From contig CM040424.1 in assembly GCA_022702705.1 (NCBI GenBank), positions 74,088,709 to 74,152,708 of the forward strand: a stretch of 64,000 nucleotides of DNA. Reading direction: 5' to 3'. Positions 34,751 through 46,574 of this stretch are shown in pieces (the first letter of the stretch is position 1; each line of letters opens with the position of its first letter). The stretch comes from Papilionanthe hookeriana x Papilionanthe teres. Lineage: Eukaryota > Streptophyta > Magnoliopsida > Asparagales > Orchidaceae. Under the pieces are notes generated by a model. It saw only the letters and a list, made by a program, of their open reading frames with translations, did not search any database and was not told the DNA's origin. A program made the translations under genes and the position numbers.

Positions 34751-37700
34751 TTAACAAACATTGCAGCTTCTGCGGCAGTAACCAGGCAAATTAGAAGTTC
34801 CCACCATATACTCAGGGTTCTTAGTGCACTCTCCCAACGAAGCCCACCTCTCACAACTTGGATTGCTATCTGTGCAATTTGCATCGCTTGGCAATATTTT
34901 GTCAAAGTTACTTACATGAATCCACTTTGTCGCTGACCATTTCTCTCCTTTGATCACGGGACAGCCGCCGTGAAGACTATTATGGTCTGGAGAAGCATTG
35001 GGATAAAGATTGAAGAAGAGAAGAGCATCCCCTCTCCGTGGTTTTACTGAAATGCAGATTATAACATGAAGATTCAGTGGAAGGAATATAAGAGAACTAT
35101 CAGCATCTTGAAATATCACCTGCAATTCCTCGTTGGGCACATTCTGACACATCATCTTTGGCATAGGAATGGCGCTGAGATTCCTATATAACAATCATTA
35201 CATTACAGAATATCAGTAAGCTGCCAAAGAGTACAGAAAGGTTTCCAAACAATATGATGGAAAAATAAAAAATTTAGAAAGTTTTTATTTATTTTGGTGT
35301 ACTACAAAACATGCAAGCTTAGGTCTTCATTCAAGAGTTGCAAGAAAAAGAACAAAAAAGGCATGCTTCCAGGGAATTGGGTCTAGCGAATGAGTAAGTA
35401 GGTGCAATACATGACAAACGTTTAGGTTCACCGACTGTGCAGTAACTGGGTGCAATGAAATGTAAGAAATACACTAACCTTTGCCAGTGGAAAGACGGTT
35501 TCTCCACCCTTCTCAACATTACTAAGATACATTAGAACTGTGGCAATTCGATGACCGCCACGCACAATGTTAACTGGGTCCGTGAAGAAATCATGATGAG
35601 CGTCATATTTCTGTCCATGCTCGTACCTCAGGACTTGAATGTCCTCACCATTTTCTGAATAATTTTTTTTTAAAGAAATTCAGTTTACTATAAGTAAACG
35701 GCGTTCCGCAATGTTAAATCAAGTTCAAACAAAGTTCAGGATTCTCGAGTGACCTCGGAAGATATTGCAAATTTTTAAGTGTAAATAATTGGGAAAACAA
35801 AATTTTAGATGTCTAATTTAAAATTTTAAGCGTAAATAAATGCTCAAATGGTTGATTCAGATCAACAGACCATACATGAGCAATTTAATTTTCAAGTATT
35901 TGACAAAAATGTCTGAGCATTTCAATGTGACGCATCTACTCATTCCAATTGGAAATATCATTATCGTCCAGAACACCAGGTAGCATAAACGATTTCTGTG
36001 GTCCAATTTTTAGTGTGCTGCACGGGGCACGATCACTATAATATCTTGAAGTGATGAAAATCATGACATAAAGACGCCTCTTGCTTATTAGATGTGAGGA
36101 TGAAAGAGAGTGTAATCGGGGAATTCAAGAATAGCCACCAACTTTCCCAAAGAGGAAGGAAACTTATCCAATCTAACCTCTATTTTATTTGAATGTTTAT
36201 TTTTTATATAACACATGATATTTAAAACCTTCGCACATGAAGGAAGTATAAACATCACAAGAAATCTAGATGGTCAAACTACAACAAATGCAACTTAGAA
36301 CTTGCTTTAGCGTTTATAACTTCATCTTGAAAATTCAAATATTTTTAATTACAATAAGACTGAATGTTGGATGATGGAACATGATTAAATTATCGAAAAA
36401 TGATTGGCAGCATTTGCTTTGACTTGAGAGTTTGATGACTTGACAAAGCGAGATATCACTGATGATGCAACACATTTGGTTCCAATTTAAACTAAAATAC
36501 AACTCACTTTGAACTTGACATTTTTGACTCTCATACAACCAACATCCATTCATTGCAAATGAAAATAATTAAAAAATAATAATAATAATAACAATAATAA
36601 ACTAAATCTACCTTTATAATTAAAAAAATTAAATGACAATTACTTGGCATAGATCTTATAATTATTGTGTGCTGAATCTATCATGCGTCATATTGATCTA
36701 GAATCCTGGCTTCTAAAAATTTAAAATTTTTATAATTTGTATGAATCTTTTAAAAATTGTGAATGTAGGATTCTTGCATGTGAGAATGCCATGATTAAGT
36801 ATCTAGAAACCAAATGTCATTTAATGTGAATATAAATAGGTGGAATCCTACTTCAAGTCCAAACATTAAGAAATTAAGTTAAATAACAATATCAACTTAA
36901 GATCAATCAAACCTATACTAATGAATTAATATTCGACAAAAATAAGGGAATTACTTTTTTATTTCCTCACAGTGCGTTCAGGTTAGTTTTCATGTATTTT
37001 AGGTTTATTCTAATAAAATGAATAATATTAGCTATTGAATTTATATATTGTGAATAAAGCAAATTATAAGATATTTATGCTCTTGGATCAATATTTTTCA
37101 TCTCGAGAAATTCTGGGTAATCTTCGTTACCCGGACATTCATAAATTTTAAAATGATTTTTTATCTTTGATAATCAATTTTTGGGATTGTATAGACTTTA
37201 TTTTTAGTATATTGATTTTTCAATTAGAATCTCCCGACTTACGAAGTACCAAATGTTGGGACATAGAGAGGTCGTCAACAAAGTAGGACATTCTCAAATT
37301 ACTACAAATTGTTCACACTTGTTAAGAACTATATCTGTCCATTTATGTTTTAGGAGCACGTGCTTAACAATTGAAAGAGGAATAGCCAATTAGAAATTAT
37401 TCACGCGAATCATATTAATTGCTAATAAAATTATCATGATTATTTCTAAAAAATTTTCACGTCAATGTTGATTATTTATCAATAGATTTTTTTAATAGCT
37501 TAAACAATAGTTGTTATCAAGTAATGGCACATCAGAATTGGTTTCACAACATTGGCAACCTCTTTGCTTAACTTGACAAGTTCCTTCCAGCTCAAAAATT
37601 ATTGAGAAATGAAGCATAAAACAAGGTATATATGATAGGGGTTGGAAGGGATATGTGAGACGCCCTTATGATGGTCCAAAAATTTCTTCTATTCACAAAG

Positions 37701-40700
37701 TACACGTCATACACGCATAAGAGGGAGCCAACAATGAAGGTTGAAACACCCAACATGGGCTACAAAAGTCCCTACAGTCGGCAAAAAATAAAGAAACGCT
37801 GTCTTTAGATCTTAGGTAAAACTTGTCAACCCAAATAAATTCACCAAATCAAGTATTCACCCAGAACTTTATGTGATTTCCAGCTATTTAACAAATGTAA
37901 TGTAGGAGAGATATTGCTCCTACGCATAAATATTTCATAAATAAGATGTTAAAATCAAGCAAAAAGGATCCCTTTTCCAGCTTGGCAGGTATGCTCTAAT
38001 TAATAAAGAGTACCATGTCATGAAGGCGCTTAAAGATAATTTAGTCTTTATTAGCCTAAGGACAATTTAATCATTTATCATTTAATGTTGTTTAATATAA
38101 ATAGGACTAACGTGTTTAGGATTAGAGTTATGCATTAGATTGTTGTCTTTGAGTCTTAGGGTTTGGGAAAAATTTCCTACCTCTCGAATTGTAGGATTTG
38201 GGAGAGATTGCCTACTTCTCGAACTATATGTGCTCATGTTTATATATTTGTATTGTGTTGTTTGGTATTCGTGAAATAAAATTATAAGTTGCCCTAATTT
38301 CTATGAGAAATTTGGGTCAAATTCTATTAAATGACATCAAAGCATCGATGAGGAGGGAGGCTTAGAAGAACAGAAGGCCATTGGCTTGAAGAGGATCGCA
38401 ACATAGTTCACCGCGTTCAGCAGTTTCACACCAAACCTGCGTATAGAAATCCCTCATGACGTCTCCTTTATCACGATGTCTCCTTCTTGATTGAACCTCG
38501 CGATACAACACAATAAGCCCTAGTTGGGAAGCTGACGCCGAGATTGTAGCTTACATGGCGTCTCCATCACGCCCTAATCTCATGATGCAACCACAATTTG
38601 AGCTAGTTGGTAAGCGGACGGTGGGATCACAACTTACACTGTTTCTAGCAAGCCCTAATCTCACAATAGAGAAGTGATTTGAGCTAGCTGGGAAGCCAAC
38701 CACGGGATTGAGCGTACAGGGACCGAACCACGGGATCACAACAAAGAGAAGTAAGCGATAGAATCACGATTCCAACTTCGAGTCTGAAGTCAGACACATT
38801 AATCCATTGTGTCTTTGATATATGATATCAAATATCTTGCCAGGAGTAATGGTGACTATGAAAGTGGATGTTTTTGAGGAGAAATTAGAGGGAGAGTTGA
38901 GCTGCATCCGATCCAAATTTGAGAAAAATTTTTTGACCATCGAGGGGTGGCTAGAGCGAAGATTTATGACACTAGCAGAAATGATGAAGAAAATCACAAC
39001 GTTACACACAAAACCGCCTTCGCCCGTCGCGGGATCGAGTGATTGCATTGAGAACGGACACGACAAACAGTAACAAGAAGAATTCGTGCAACATCAAGTC
39101 AGCATCACTACTTTAGGCTGATCGGAAGCTACAATATCGAGCGAAGAAATCAGGAGCAGACTCCAGTGACATTTGGACAGAATTGCACATCATCATGAGG
39201 GTTGGGATGAGCAACAACAGATAGATCAGAATGACATGCAATTCAGGACTGGAGAAAATTGCTTCGGGTAGGTGGGATTCTGATGGAGGGCTACGTCCAA
39301 CTGTGCTAGTGCCTTTTATTGTGGAGGACTTTTGAATAAAAGACAATTCAAGAGTAATGATGGGAGCCAGGGGGTTTGTAAGAGACCGCAAAGTATTCAA
39401 GAGGAAGACAAGAATATGATGATGCTTCGTTGTGATCCTAATTTGTGTAAGACGTGGGTAATGCTGAAGACTATGATGAGAGTGATTTAGGACGCAGGGC
39501 TGAGATTCTTGATTGAATTACATATCATAGCAGAGACACATGATACAAAATTGACAAAGATTTGGGGATCAATAGGTTAATGGATGAGTTGTTTGAGGTG
39601 ACAATATTCTCCAAGATTGATTTAAAGTCAGTGTACCATCATATTCGGATGAGACCGAAGGATGTGCACAACATGACATGTCGAGAATATGAGGATCGCT
39701 ACAAAATTCCGATTAAATGGAAATGATTGTCAGAGGATGGTGCAACATGGGAGCCATACGACATTATCCAACAATAATTTTTTCCACATTGAGGAGAATG
39801 TGTCTATTTGAGAGGGGGGTAATGTTATGGCGGCACCTAAGAACAATGTAGCCTTTTATTATCCTAAGAACAAGTTAGTTATTTATGATTTATTTAGTAT
39901 AAATAGGGTTAATATGTTTAGAGTTGAGTTTATGCATGAGATTGTTGTCTTTGAGTCATAGGATTAGATTTTAGGAGAGATTTTCTGCCTCTCGGATTGT
40001 AGGTTTTGAGAGAGATGGTCTACCTCTCGAATTGTAGACACTTATATTTATGTATGTGTATTGTGTTGTTTGTTGTTCGTGAAATAAAATTAAATTTTGC
40101 CCTAATTTCGGTGAGAAATCTATGTTGGATCCTATCATATTCTTATATAAATATTGAGAAAAACGGAGCTTTGTCCCTTACCTCTTCATTTTTCTTCACC
40201 TTTACTAGAATTATTCATTTTCATCAATCTTATTCCTCTATATCATTCATCCAAAACAAATTCATGCATGTTATTTTCTTCGATACTTCACTTTGATTGT
40301 CATGATAACATGCCCCTTTTTATTAAAATGGTTCAAAGTGCTTCGTAGAATAATGCCGGTTTTTAAATGACATTGTTCTGAGATCAAAAACTATTTTCAG
40401 TTCTTTCTTGTTATCTTGATATAATAGAATAGATAACTAGGACCACTTTTCCTAAGCATATTTTATAGCCCAGCAAGTGCTTTTTTTGACACATTCACTA
40501 AACATCATTAAGTGCAAGTTGCTTCAATTTGAAGCTGACAAAATAGTCTTTTACCGGGGAAATAAGTTCTCTCATTGACAAACTTGACTAGAAAAGTGAG
40601 TTCAAATCATTAATAGAATAAATGAGAAGGAAAGATGCAATAACTGAAACTGAAATAAAAATAATAGAAATTATTATTAATAATCGAATAAATATAAAGG

Positions 40701-40760
40701 ATAAGAAACCATTCATTTAGACCTCAGAGTGATATATCCCATTTTGAATCAACAGAATAG

Positions 40761-40838
<78 letters not shown>

Positions 40839-43800
40839 ACAAGAAAAGCTTTGTGTGCCCTAGCCAATCGTTAGAGGAAAAGGAAGAGGAAAGACGAAGA
40901 AAGAGGAAGGGAATAAGTTACTAGGGCGCGGGAGGCGCTTCGATCTTATGTAGACGAAGAAGGAAATCCTAAACGAGGGAAGAGGAAGAACCACGGCTTC
41001 AACGACGAGTCTCACCTGCGACATCACTGTCGTGCCAAACCCTAGTTGAAGAAAGAGAAGAGAAGAGAAGGGGAGGGCACGAACTTGTGCGTGAAGTGGA
41101 GAGCCGGGCCCGACAAAACCTTAATCGAGCAGCTTCAGTGCAGAGAAGAAATAGGAGGAAGTAAGACGACCTCCCCAGTGTTGCTCTAGGTCGAGCCGAG
41201 ATAGAAGGAAAGAGGAGAGGAAAGATTTGTCCACGCCGGGTTGGAGCAACCGATCGAAGCTTGTAAGGTGAGATTTTCATTTTTTTTTTATTTAAGCATT
41301 ATAAGTTTGATATCAGTTTTTATGGATTAAATTAATACTATGGGTATCAAAGTTAATGTTTATTAATTTATTTAAGAAAGCTTAAATCAAGAAACGTAAG
41401 TTTTAGAGTCATAAATTATTGATTTCACATAAAAAAGAAAAGCATGCCAGTAAGAAGGGAGATCGATCCGAGAGATTGATAAGGCAATTGTTAATGTTAT
41501 TTTTGCTCTTAGAATAAATATTATAATTAGTTGAATTAAATGTTATTAAATTTTATTCAATTGTAAAATGTGGAAGAAGGCAATTCATTCTAAGATTGTT
41601 AAAATATTGACGATATAGTGAAGTAGAGGTATAAACTTTTATAGAGATCATTTAAAGGTTAAGGTGAGTAATTACTTTCTTATATGTATTAAAATGATGT
41701 TTTATTAAATAGAGACGTGCATTATTGCTGCCTATACATGCTTTTATTCTTATATACATTGTTGTAAGTTAAAAGAATTATTGAAATGAAATGATAAAAA
41801 AAAAATGATTGTTCAATGACTTTAAAAAGAAGATTATTAAAAGAAATGAAATGTAAAAACTTAACTCTTATAGGATTACCACATATGATACTAACAGAGG
41901 ATGTCATGTACTCGTGCATAAAAAAAATGGTAAAGGTGTACTTTCGGGTGTAAATTTTTGAGGTAACTACGAGTATAATTTTGATAATATCTTCAGTTAT
42001 CATAATCTTAATATGAATTCTTAAAAAAGTTAATACAAATAATTACTTAAACTGAAATTAGAATGATTAAATTAAAAATGATTGCTCACTAAGTAGAGTA
42101 AATTATTTTTGAAAATTAACGATTGTTTTCAGGAAAATATTATATTGATATGACTAACATGTGAGAAATGGTTTACATGAGAAAGACTACCCTTGATAGG
42201 TATTATGTTGTGTTGTAGTTGTAGTTATTGTACTGTTCACTTTTGAGTAATGATCCTATGGTATTTATTTGAGAAGTCTACTTGTAGACTATGTTGTTAA
42301 TTTTGAATAATTTATTTTGTGTGGAATGTATTTTGTGATTTCTTAGTGACTCTTTTATAAATTAAAAGTCATGAAAATTTGTGAAAAGAAAAAGAAATGA
42401 TAATACCGTCCAATCACAGTTCCTTATTTAGTTAATGTTAAGCTATCAGATCGGGTCGTAACAAAAGAAATGCGATAAGTTTTCTAAAGTAGGGTGATCA
42501 TCTATAAACTATGGGCTAAAAGATTAGTCAATTCAGTTCTTTCATTATAACCACCAACGTCTGCAATAATCTTGTCCCAATCAATTTGCTAGCTCCATGA
42601 ATCCTCATCTCATAATAATACCACAAACATTGCATAAGAAGCCTATTTTATGTAAATCATTTTTGTTGAATTATGCCATATAATTCTTTTCCCTACACAT
42701 TTCATTTCCTGATATCTTGCAAAAAATTTTATCCGCCAATTTATTGTTGCACTTTCTATCTTTAGTTGTGAATGTTCAAATAACCCAAGTTAAATCATTC
42801 AATTTCTTTAACAGTTGTCTCTCTCAATATCACTTTAATATAATCCTTTCTCCATCCATCCTTTTCAATTTTGTCAAGCATTGCAATACAATTGAAATAA
42901 AATAAAGCGGTTTGGAGAATAGCAAAAGCTTTTGGAGGATGGATGTGGATGGTTGGAAGCATACCATGAATAAGTACATGGCTGTAATTTCTGTGAGCAC
43001 AGTTAATTCATCAGTTAACAGTGGGAATTTAGTGATATGCGAGTGAGGTAAAAGTTTGTGCATGGATTAGATCGTTTGATAATCTCTAGTAGCATATCAC
43101 ATAATATCTACTGTTATGAAAATATAATCTTAAAAACTAAAAGAGGTAAAAATAACCTTTTGGAAGAAAGGTCCATGCTGCAATTTTTTCCTCAATACCC
43201 AAAACTATATCGTCCTGCAAAGAGTAAGATTGCATCAAACATCGAGAAGCAAAGAGACGGAACACCTAATTATGCATATCATATCATCCTATATGAGAGT
43301 AGTAGACTACAGACTGAGAGGACGGCAGCATGCATTTAACTTTATATCTAGGGAGAAAAAAATAATAAATAATAAATCAATCTCCAAATGCGAAGAACGG
43401 CATGAAATAAATAGAGCTTCAATGCATCATCAAGTATAAGTATAGACTGCCTCTCACCAAAGTTAAACTCAAGTTGGTTAATAATGAAACACTAAGAGCT
43501 AAAAACTCATAAAGGTACTGTTTAGTGTCCTGGAGTAGGTAGAATAGAAGCAGGATTTCCCAAAAAGCCTTCCAAATAGAATTATAGGGATTTTAAATTC
43601 AAATGTATTGTTAAATCTAATTTCAACATCATTATGAGTCGCATCTAAAATCTGTTGAATCCAGAATGTATTCAAATTTGCAATCCTCTCAATATTTACT
43701 AAATCTCAATTTATAGGATATACCAATACCTATTTGTAGCCGAATAGCAGATTAAAATCTGGGAAATTGTTTGGCATAATAACGTTTAAATCCTTCCTAA

Positions 43801-44323
43801 GATAGGATCTACCCTTAAATATGCTCCGAATTAGATTTTGATTAGCGAAAGCAACACAAAACAAACCATGCCCTTGCTGATGAACGTGCCAGAGCTAGTT
43901 CGGACATCACTAAGCGTGCTCTTTCCTGACAAGTTATCTGCCACCGCAGACCTCTTCAGCTCTGATTTCGCCTACATGTGTTTGATAGATAGAAGTGAGA
44001 AGCGGGGAAATTTGAAGATGCAGCCATGCAATCGAACCTTCTTTCCAAATCACAATGAAACAAGAAGATCAAACTCACAATGGAGATCAGATGATCGCAT
44101 TCTTTATCCGTCAAAAAGCCTTGGTAGACGAATGCTCTGCAAAAGGAGAAATTTGAGTAAATAAACCAGACAAAGAGAGAGGAGGGGAGGGAAGAGATGG
44201 ATTGAACCTGGGCGTTGACGAGATCTGCTTAGCTTTGGAGGGATTGACGAGTTGGGACGAATGACAGCAGATGAGAGGAAAGAGTAGGAGAAGAAGCGAA
44301 AACTTGTCCACGCGTCGAGGCAT
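34751..44323 (-). CDS. Prolyl 4-hydroxylase with ShK domain, seven exons
   Basis: Fe(II)/2-oxoglutarate-dependent enzyme that hydroxylates prolines of secreted cell-wall proteins in ER/Golgi. Minus-strand exons: 44,208-44,323, 44,079-44,136, 43,867-43,971, 43,157-43,214, 35,479-35,654, 35,120-35,183 and 34,751-35,046. All borders are GT-AG and all phases fit, giving 290 residues. Residues 1-24 form a hydrophobic signal or membrane anchor (FSLLLLLFPLICC). Family signatures: RAFVYQGFLTDKECDHLI, RSAVADN, VRTSSGTF, IAAWTFLP, YEHGQKYDAHHDFF. Iron ligands are H132, D134 and H218; the 2-oxoglutarate lysine is K228 (GEKWSATKW). The C-terminal ShK-like domain has six cysteines (250, 257, 266, 283, 287, 290). 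Length is normal and no break was seen. The 7.5-kb fourth intron is full of transposons. Which paralogue it is cannot be told. Confidence 0.94.
38016..38329 (+). repeat. 5' LTR of the Ty3-gypsy element
   Basis: Starts TGTCATGA. Shares with the 3' LTR the ordered words TTAGAGTT, TGCAT.AGATTGTTGTCTTTGAGTC, CCTCTCGAATTGTAG and TTCGTGAAATAAAATTA. A TATAAATAGG promoter-like word lies at about 38,095. Confidence 0.85.
38332..38345 (+). promoter_or_regulatory. Primer binding site, initiator-tRNA-Met type
   Basis: TGACATCAAAGCAT immediately after the 5' LTR, close to the common plant form TGGTATCAGAGC. Confidence 0.65.
38820..39790 (+). pseudogene. Ty3-gypsy gag-pol remnant with a reverse transcriptase to chromodomain junction
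   Basis: A gag-like, charged segment is open at 38,822-39,073. From about 39,580 the plus strand reads LMDELFEVTIFSKIDLKSVY and then HHIRMRPKD, the classic gypsy reverse transcriptase start. Near 39,705 it passes abruptly into IPIKWK*LSEDGATWEPYD, the chromodomain-like end of integrase. RNase H and the integrase core are missing, so the deletion removed about the middle half of pol. Stops elsewhere confirm it is dead. Confidence 0.78.
39810..39820 (+). promoter_or_regulatory. Polypurine tract
   Basis: GAGAGGGGGG just before the 3' LTR, the expected plus-strand primer position. Confidence 0.7.
39823..40137 (+). repeat. 3' LTR of the Ty3-gypsy element
   Basis: Starts TGTTATGG and ends CCTATCA. 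Partner of 38,016-38,329, with visible divergence in the first 80 bp. Confidence 0.85.
40763..40833. repeat. (AG)n microsatellite
   Basis: About 35 uninterrupted AG units within P4H intron 4. Long dinucleotide runs are usually length-variable. Confidence 0.97.
40834..42470 (+). other. Unassigned block in P4H intron 4, LTR-like
   Basis: A GC-richer purine-rich stretch (40,862-41,275) ends at a splice-donor-like GTAAGGTGAG at about 41,266. AT-rich text follows, and the block closes with GATCGGGTCGTAACA at about 42,450-42,465, a form common at plant gypsy LTR ends. A solo LTR is possible but no target duplication was found. 42,470-43,156 shows nothing recognisable. Confidence 0.3.
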
Positions 44324-44461
44324 GGGATGGAGAGAAGAAGACGGAGCTGAGGATTCGATTCGAGTGAGAGAGATCTTTCTTTCTTTCTGAGACTTGGGGA
44401 TGAACCAAAAAGAGAAGAAGGTCGCAGCACAGCAGCCGTGGGAAGACCAATTAATTTTATA
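44324..44461 (-). promoter_or_regulatory. P4H core promoter and 5' leader
   Basis: On the minus strand TATAAAATTAA (44,451-44,461) lies about 130 bases before the ATG, followed by a CT-rich leader (TTTCTTTCTTTC). This is a normal spacing for a plant TATA promoter with a leader of about 100 bases. Confidence 0.6.
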
Positions 44462-45199
44462 TTTAGATTTGTAGTCACTAAGTTAGCTATTAAAAAATAA
44501 TTAAGATCATCTAAATCATAAACGAATACATTTTTAGATAATCATCAATTAAATAAACAAAAGTGTATATTAATTAATCATTGCTTCATTGTAATTAGAT
44601 TGAATTAAAAAATTTAAGTCTTTAATTTTGTTTGAATAATGATTGAATTATGATGATCAAATACCTTAGAAACATCAAAAGAATCATCAAACATTCTTTT
44701 TAAGGAGATTGAGATGATCTTCATGAAAGACTACCAGATCTCAATTTTGAAATAGTTACGGACTATTTTAGCACTTTTAGAAACTCTGGTACTAAAACAA
44801 TTTCATTTAATGATCGGAGACTATTTTGACACTTAATCTTATTCATGTCACTTCCTTAATCTTAATTGAACAAAAGATTACTTTTTAAAAACTTCATGCT
44901 GCTTTGCAAGGGTCCTAGAAAGGGTTTGAAGGATTGGATTACTTGGTGCTTTTATGGCTCACAATTTTCTAATGACTCCATCAAATATAAATTTATTTCT
45001 CCACATTATATGTTTATTATTGCTTAAACTAGTGACAGTTTCGATTTCAGTCTTATTATTGCAAAATTAATTAATCAAATTATTTCGAAATTCTGTAAAT
45101 AATGATATGCTAATTTAGAATGTGACACTGTTTAATTTCCATTTTTACTATATGTATGATAAGTCGTCAACAATCTAACATCTAACATAAATTTCGGGC
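44462..45199. other. P4H upstream sequence
   Basis: AT-rich. The word GGACTATTTTAGCACTTTTAG near 44,760 is partly repeated near 44,818 (GAGACTATTTTGACACTTAAT), which suggests a short element end. No gene. Confidence 0.35.
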
Positions 45200-45960
45200 C
45201 ATAAAATGGATCCCAAGGTGTTCTTTTGAGCAGGAAATTTTCAAGCGTTGATTAAGAGTCATCTAGAACTCCAATTTCAGCAAACTTAAAGTTAAATTGA
45301 CCGGTTCGACGAGACAAACCAAGTAATATCAAACAAAATTCATTAAATTCGAGTCAAATCAAGCTCAGATCAAGACATTAACCTACATTTGAAAGCTTTC
45401 CGAATATATTTGGAAGATTAAACAAATGTCTAATCTGGCGAGCTTATAGTTGAATCGAGCGTCTCGACAAAATGAATCCAACAAGTCCAATATCATTCAA
45501 TTCTAACATCGTTAAGGGACCCAAATGTCAATCAAACTCCACCTGATTGAGGGAATCTCTCCAAGTGAATCTCTCTAGACTGTCTGATGAAAGTGGTTAT
45601 TCTTTTCTTAATTGCAACGGATACTCTATAAATAGAGCATCACCCCTCTCATATGGAGAGGGGGGGAGGAGAGCTGAAAGCCTCAAGAGAGAGCTTTTAG
45701 CTTGGAAAAAAAACTAAGGTCCAACAACGACGACCATCAGTCGTCGGCCGCCACCACCCACTTATTATGATAAATTCATCCACAAACCGACTTTATAACT
45801 CGAAAGATTGTGTAAATATTTCTTGTTTGTGGGACAATGGACCATATTTGTAATCTCTAGTTCATAGTGGATCTATTCAGCCGAGTTAACCACCGTGGTT
45901 TTTCACTAAAGTTTTCGACATGCTCTACTTGTTGTTTTCTTTTATCTGAGTGTGTTCTGA
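45200..45960 (-). repeat. Dispersed repeat, copy 2 (inverted relative to 13,030-14,165)
   Basis: Its reverse complement carries, in the same order, the matching blocks of copy 1: TCCACTATGAACTAGAGATTAC, TCGTCGGCCGCC, TTTTGTCGAGACGCTCGATT and TTGGTTTGTCTCGTCGAAC. The copies have diverged and lengths differ between blocks. Confidence 0.6.
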
Positions 45961-46286
45961 ATTCTCATGCAATGCTAAGACGATATATATATCATGCATG
46001 TTTCACTTTTGATTGACTAATTAATAAGTAGTGTTAAATGAACATTCATTCTTCAACCAATGCTCCCCACAGCTTATATTCATGCTATCGCAACCATATC
46101 TTTCTTCTCCCTAAAAATTGCTCAGTAATTTATTTACCATAATCTTATCGTTCTAATTCATACTAAAATTAGTCTCTCCTACTCATTTAATATTCGTAGC
46201 TTCATCATACTCAACTTAATTATCAATAATTATCACCCGACATTATCGCATTAATAATCTAATTACAAATTTATAAAATAAAAAAA

Positions 46287-46345
46287 GGGTATTTACATGC
46301 ATACCACCTAAAACACTCATATTTATGTAGCTCACACTTCCCTGA
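46287..46345 (+). repeat. Left TIR of MULE-C
   Basis: Starts GGGTATTTACATGC and contains AAAACACTCATATTTATG, which occurs inverted at the right end. Unrelated to the MULE-B TIR. Confidence 0.78.
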
Positions 46346-46574
46346 GAAAATATTGCATGGACACAGTTTTGAGTCTAACAGTTTTGAGTTCAGATTCTAA
46401 TAATACCCCGCCATGTGTAGAGTGGTGGGACACAGTCTCACAAATTTAAAAAGCTGTGAAAATTCTGATGTTTCGCTCGACCAAGCTTGTAGACCGCCCG
46501 TTGTATCGTAAATAAAAATGTGCGATGTTTAAATCCTGACTCTGTTCACAACTGCACAATGTTCATTTGCTTTC

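Larger units (their letters stand above)
38016..40137 (+). mobile_element. Internally deleted Ty3-gypsy LTR retrotransposon
   Basis: Two direct LTRs (38,016-38,329 and 39,823-40,137), a tRNA-Met-like primer binding site right after the first (TGACATCAAAGC at 38,332) and a purine tract right before the second. Between them are gag-like remains and a reverse transcriptase piece joined to an integrase C-terminal chromodomain-like piece. It lies antisense within intron 4 of P4H. No 5-bp target duplication is evident. The LTRs have diverged clearly, so the insertion is old. Confidence 0.85.
35655..43156 (-). other. P4H intron 4 (7.5 kb), inflated by transposons
   Basis: Lies between exon 4 (ending ...FLPK plus one base, donor GTTATT) and exon 5 (acceptor ATTCAG). 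It contains a deleted Ty3-gypsy element (38,016-40,137), a (GA)n microsatellite, a GC-richer block at 40,862-41,275 and otherwise AT-rich sequence. At 35,655-38,015 I see no gene; 37,240-38,000 has no recognised feature. Confidence 0.88.

Noticed and set aside
34690..34936. Open frames on both strands near 34.7-34.9 kb
   Set aside because: Shadows of the last P4H exon in other frames.
38011..40142. 5-bp target duplication for the gypsy element
   Set aside because: TACCA before and TATTC after do not match, and shifting the LTR ends by one to three bases did not help.
40999..41280. 93-codon minus-strand frame in P4H intron 4
   Set aside because: Purine-rich plus strand gives an Arg/Ser/Leu-rich minus frame by composition; not part of P4H, whose phases fit without it.
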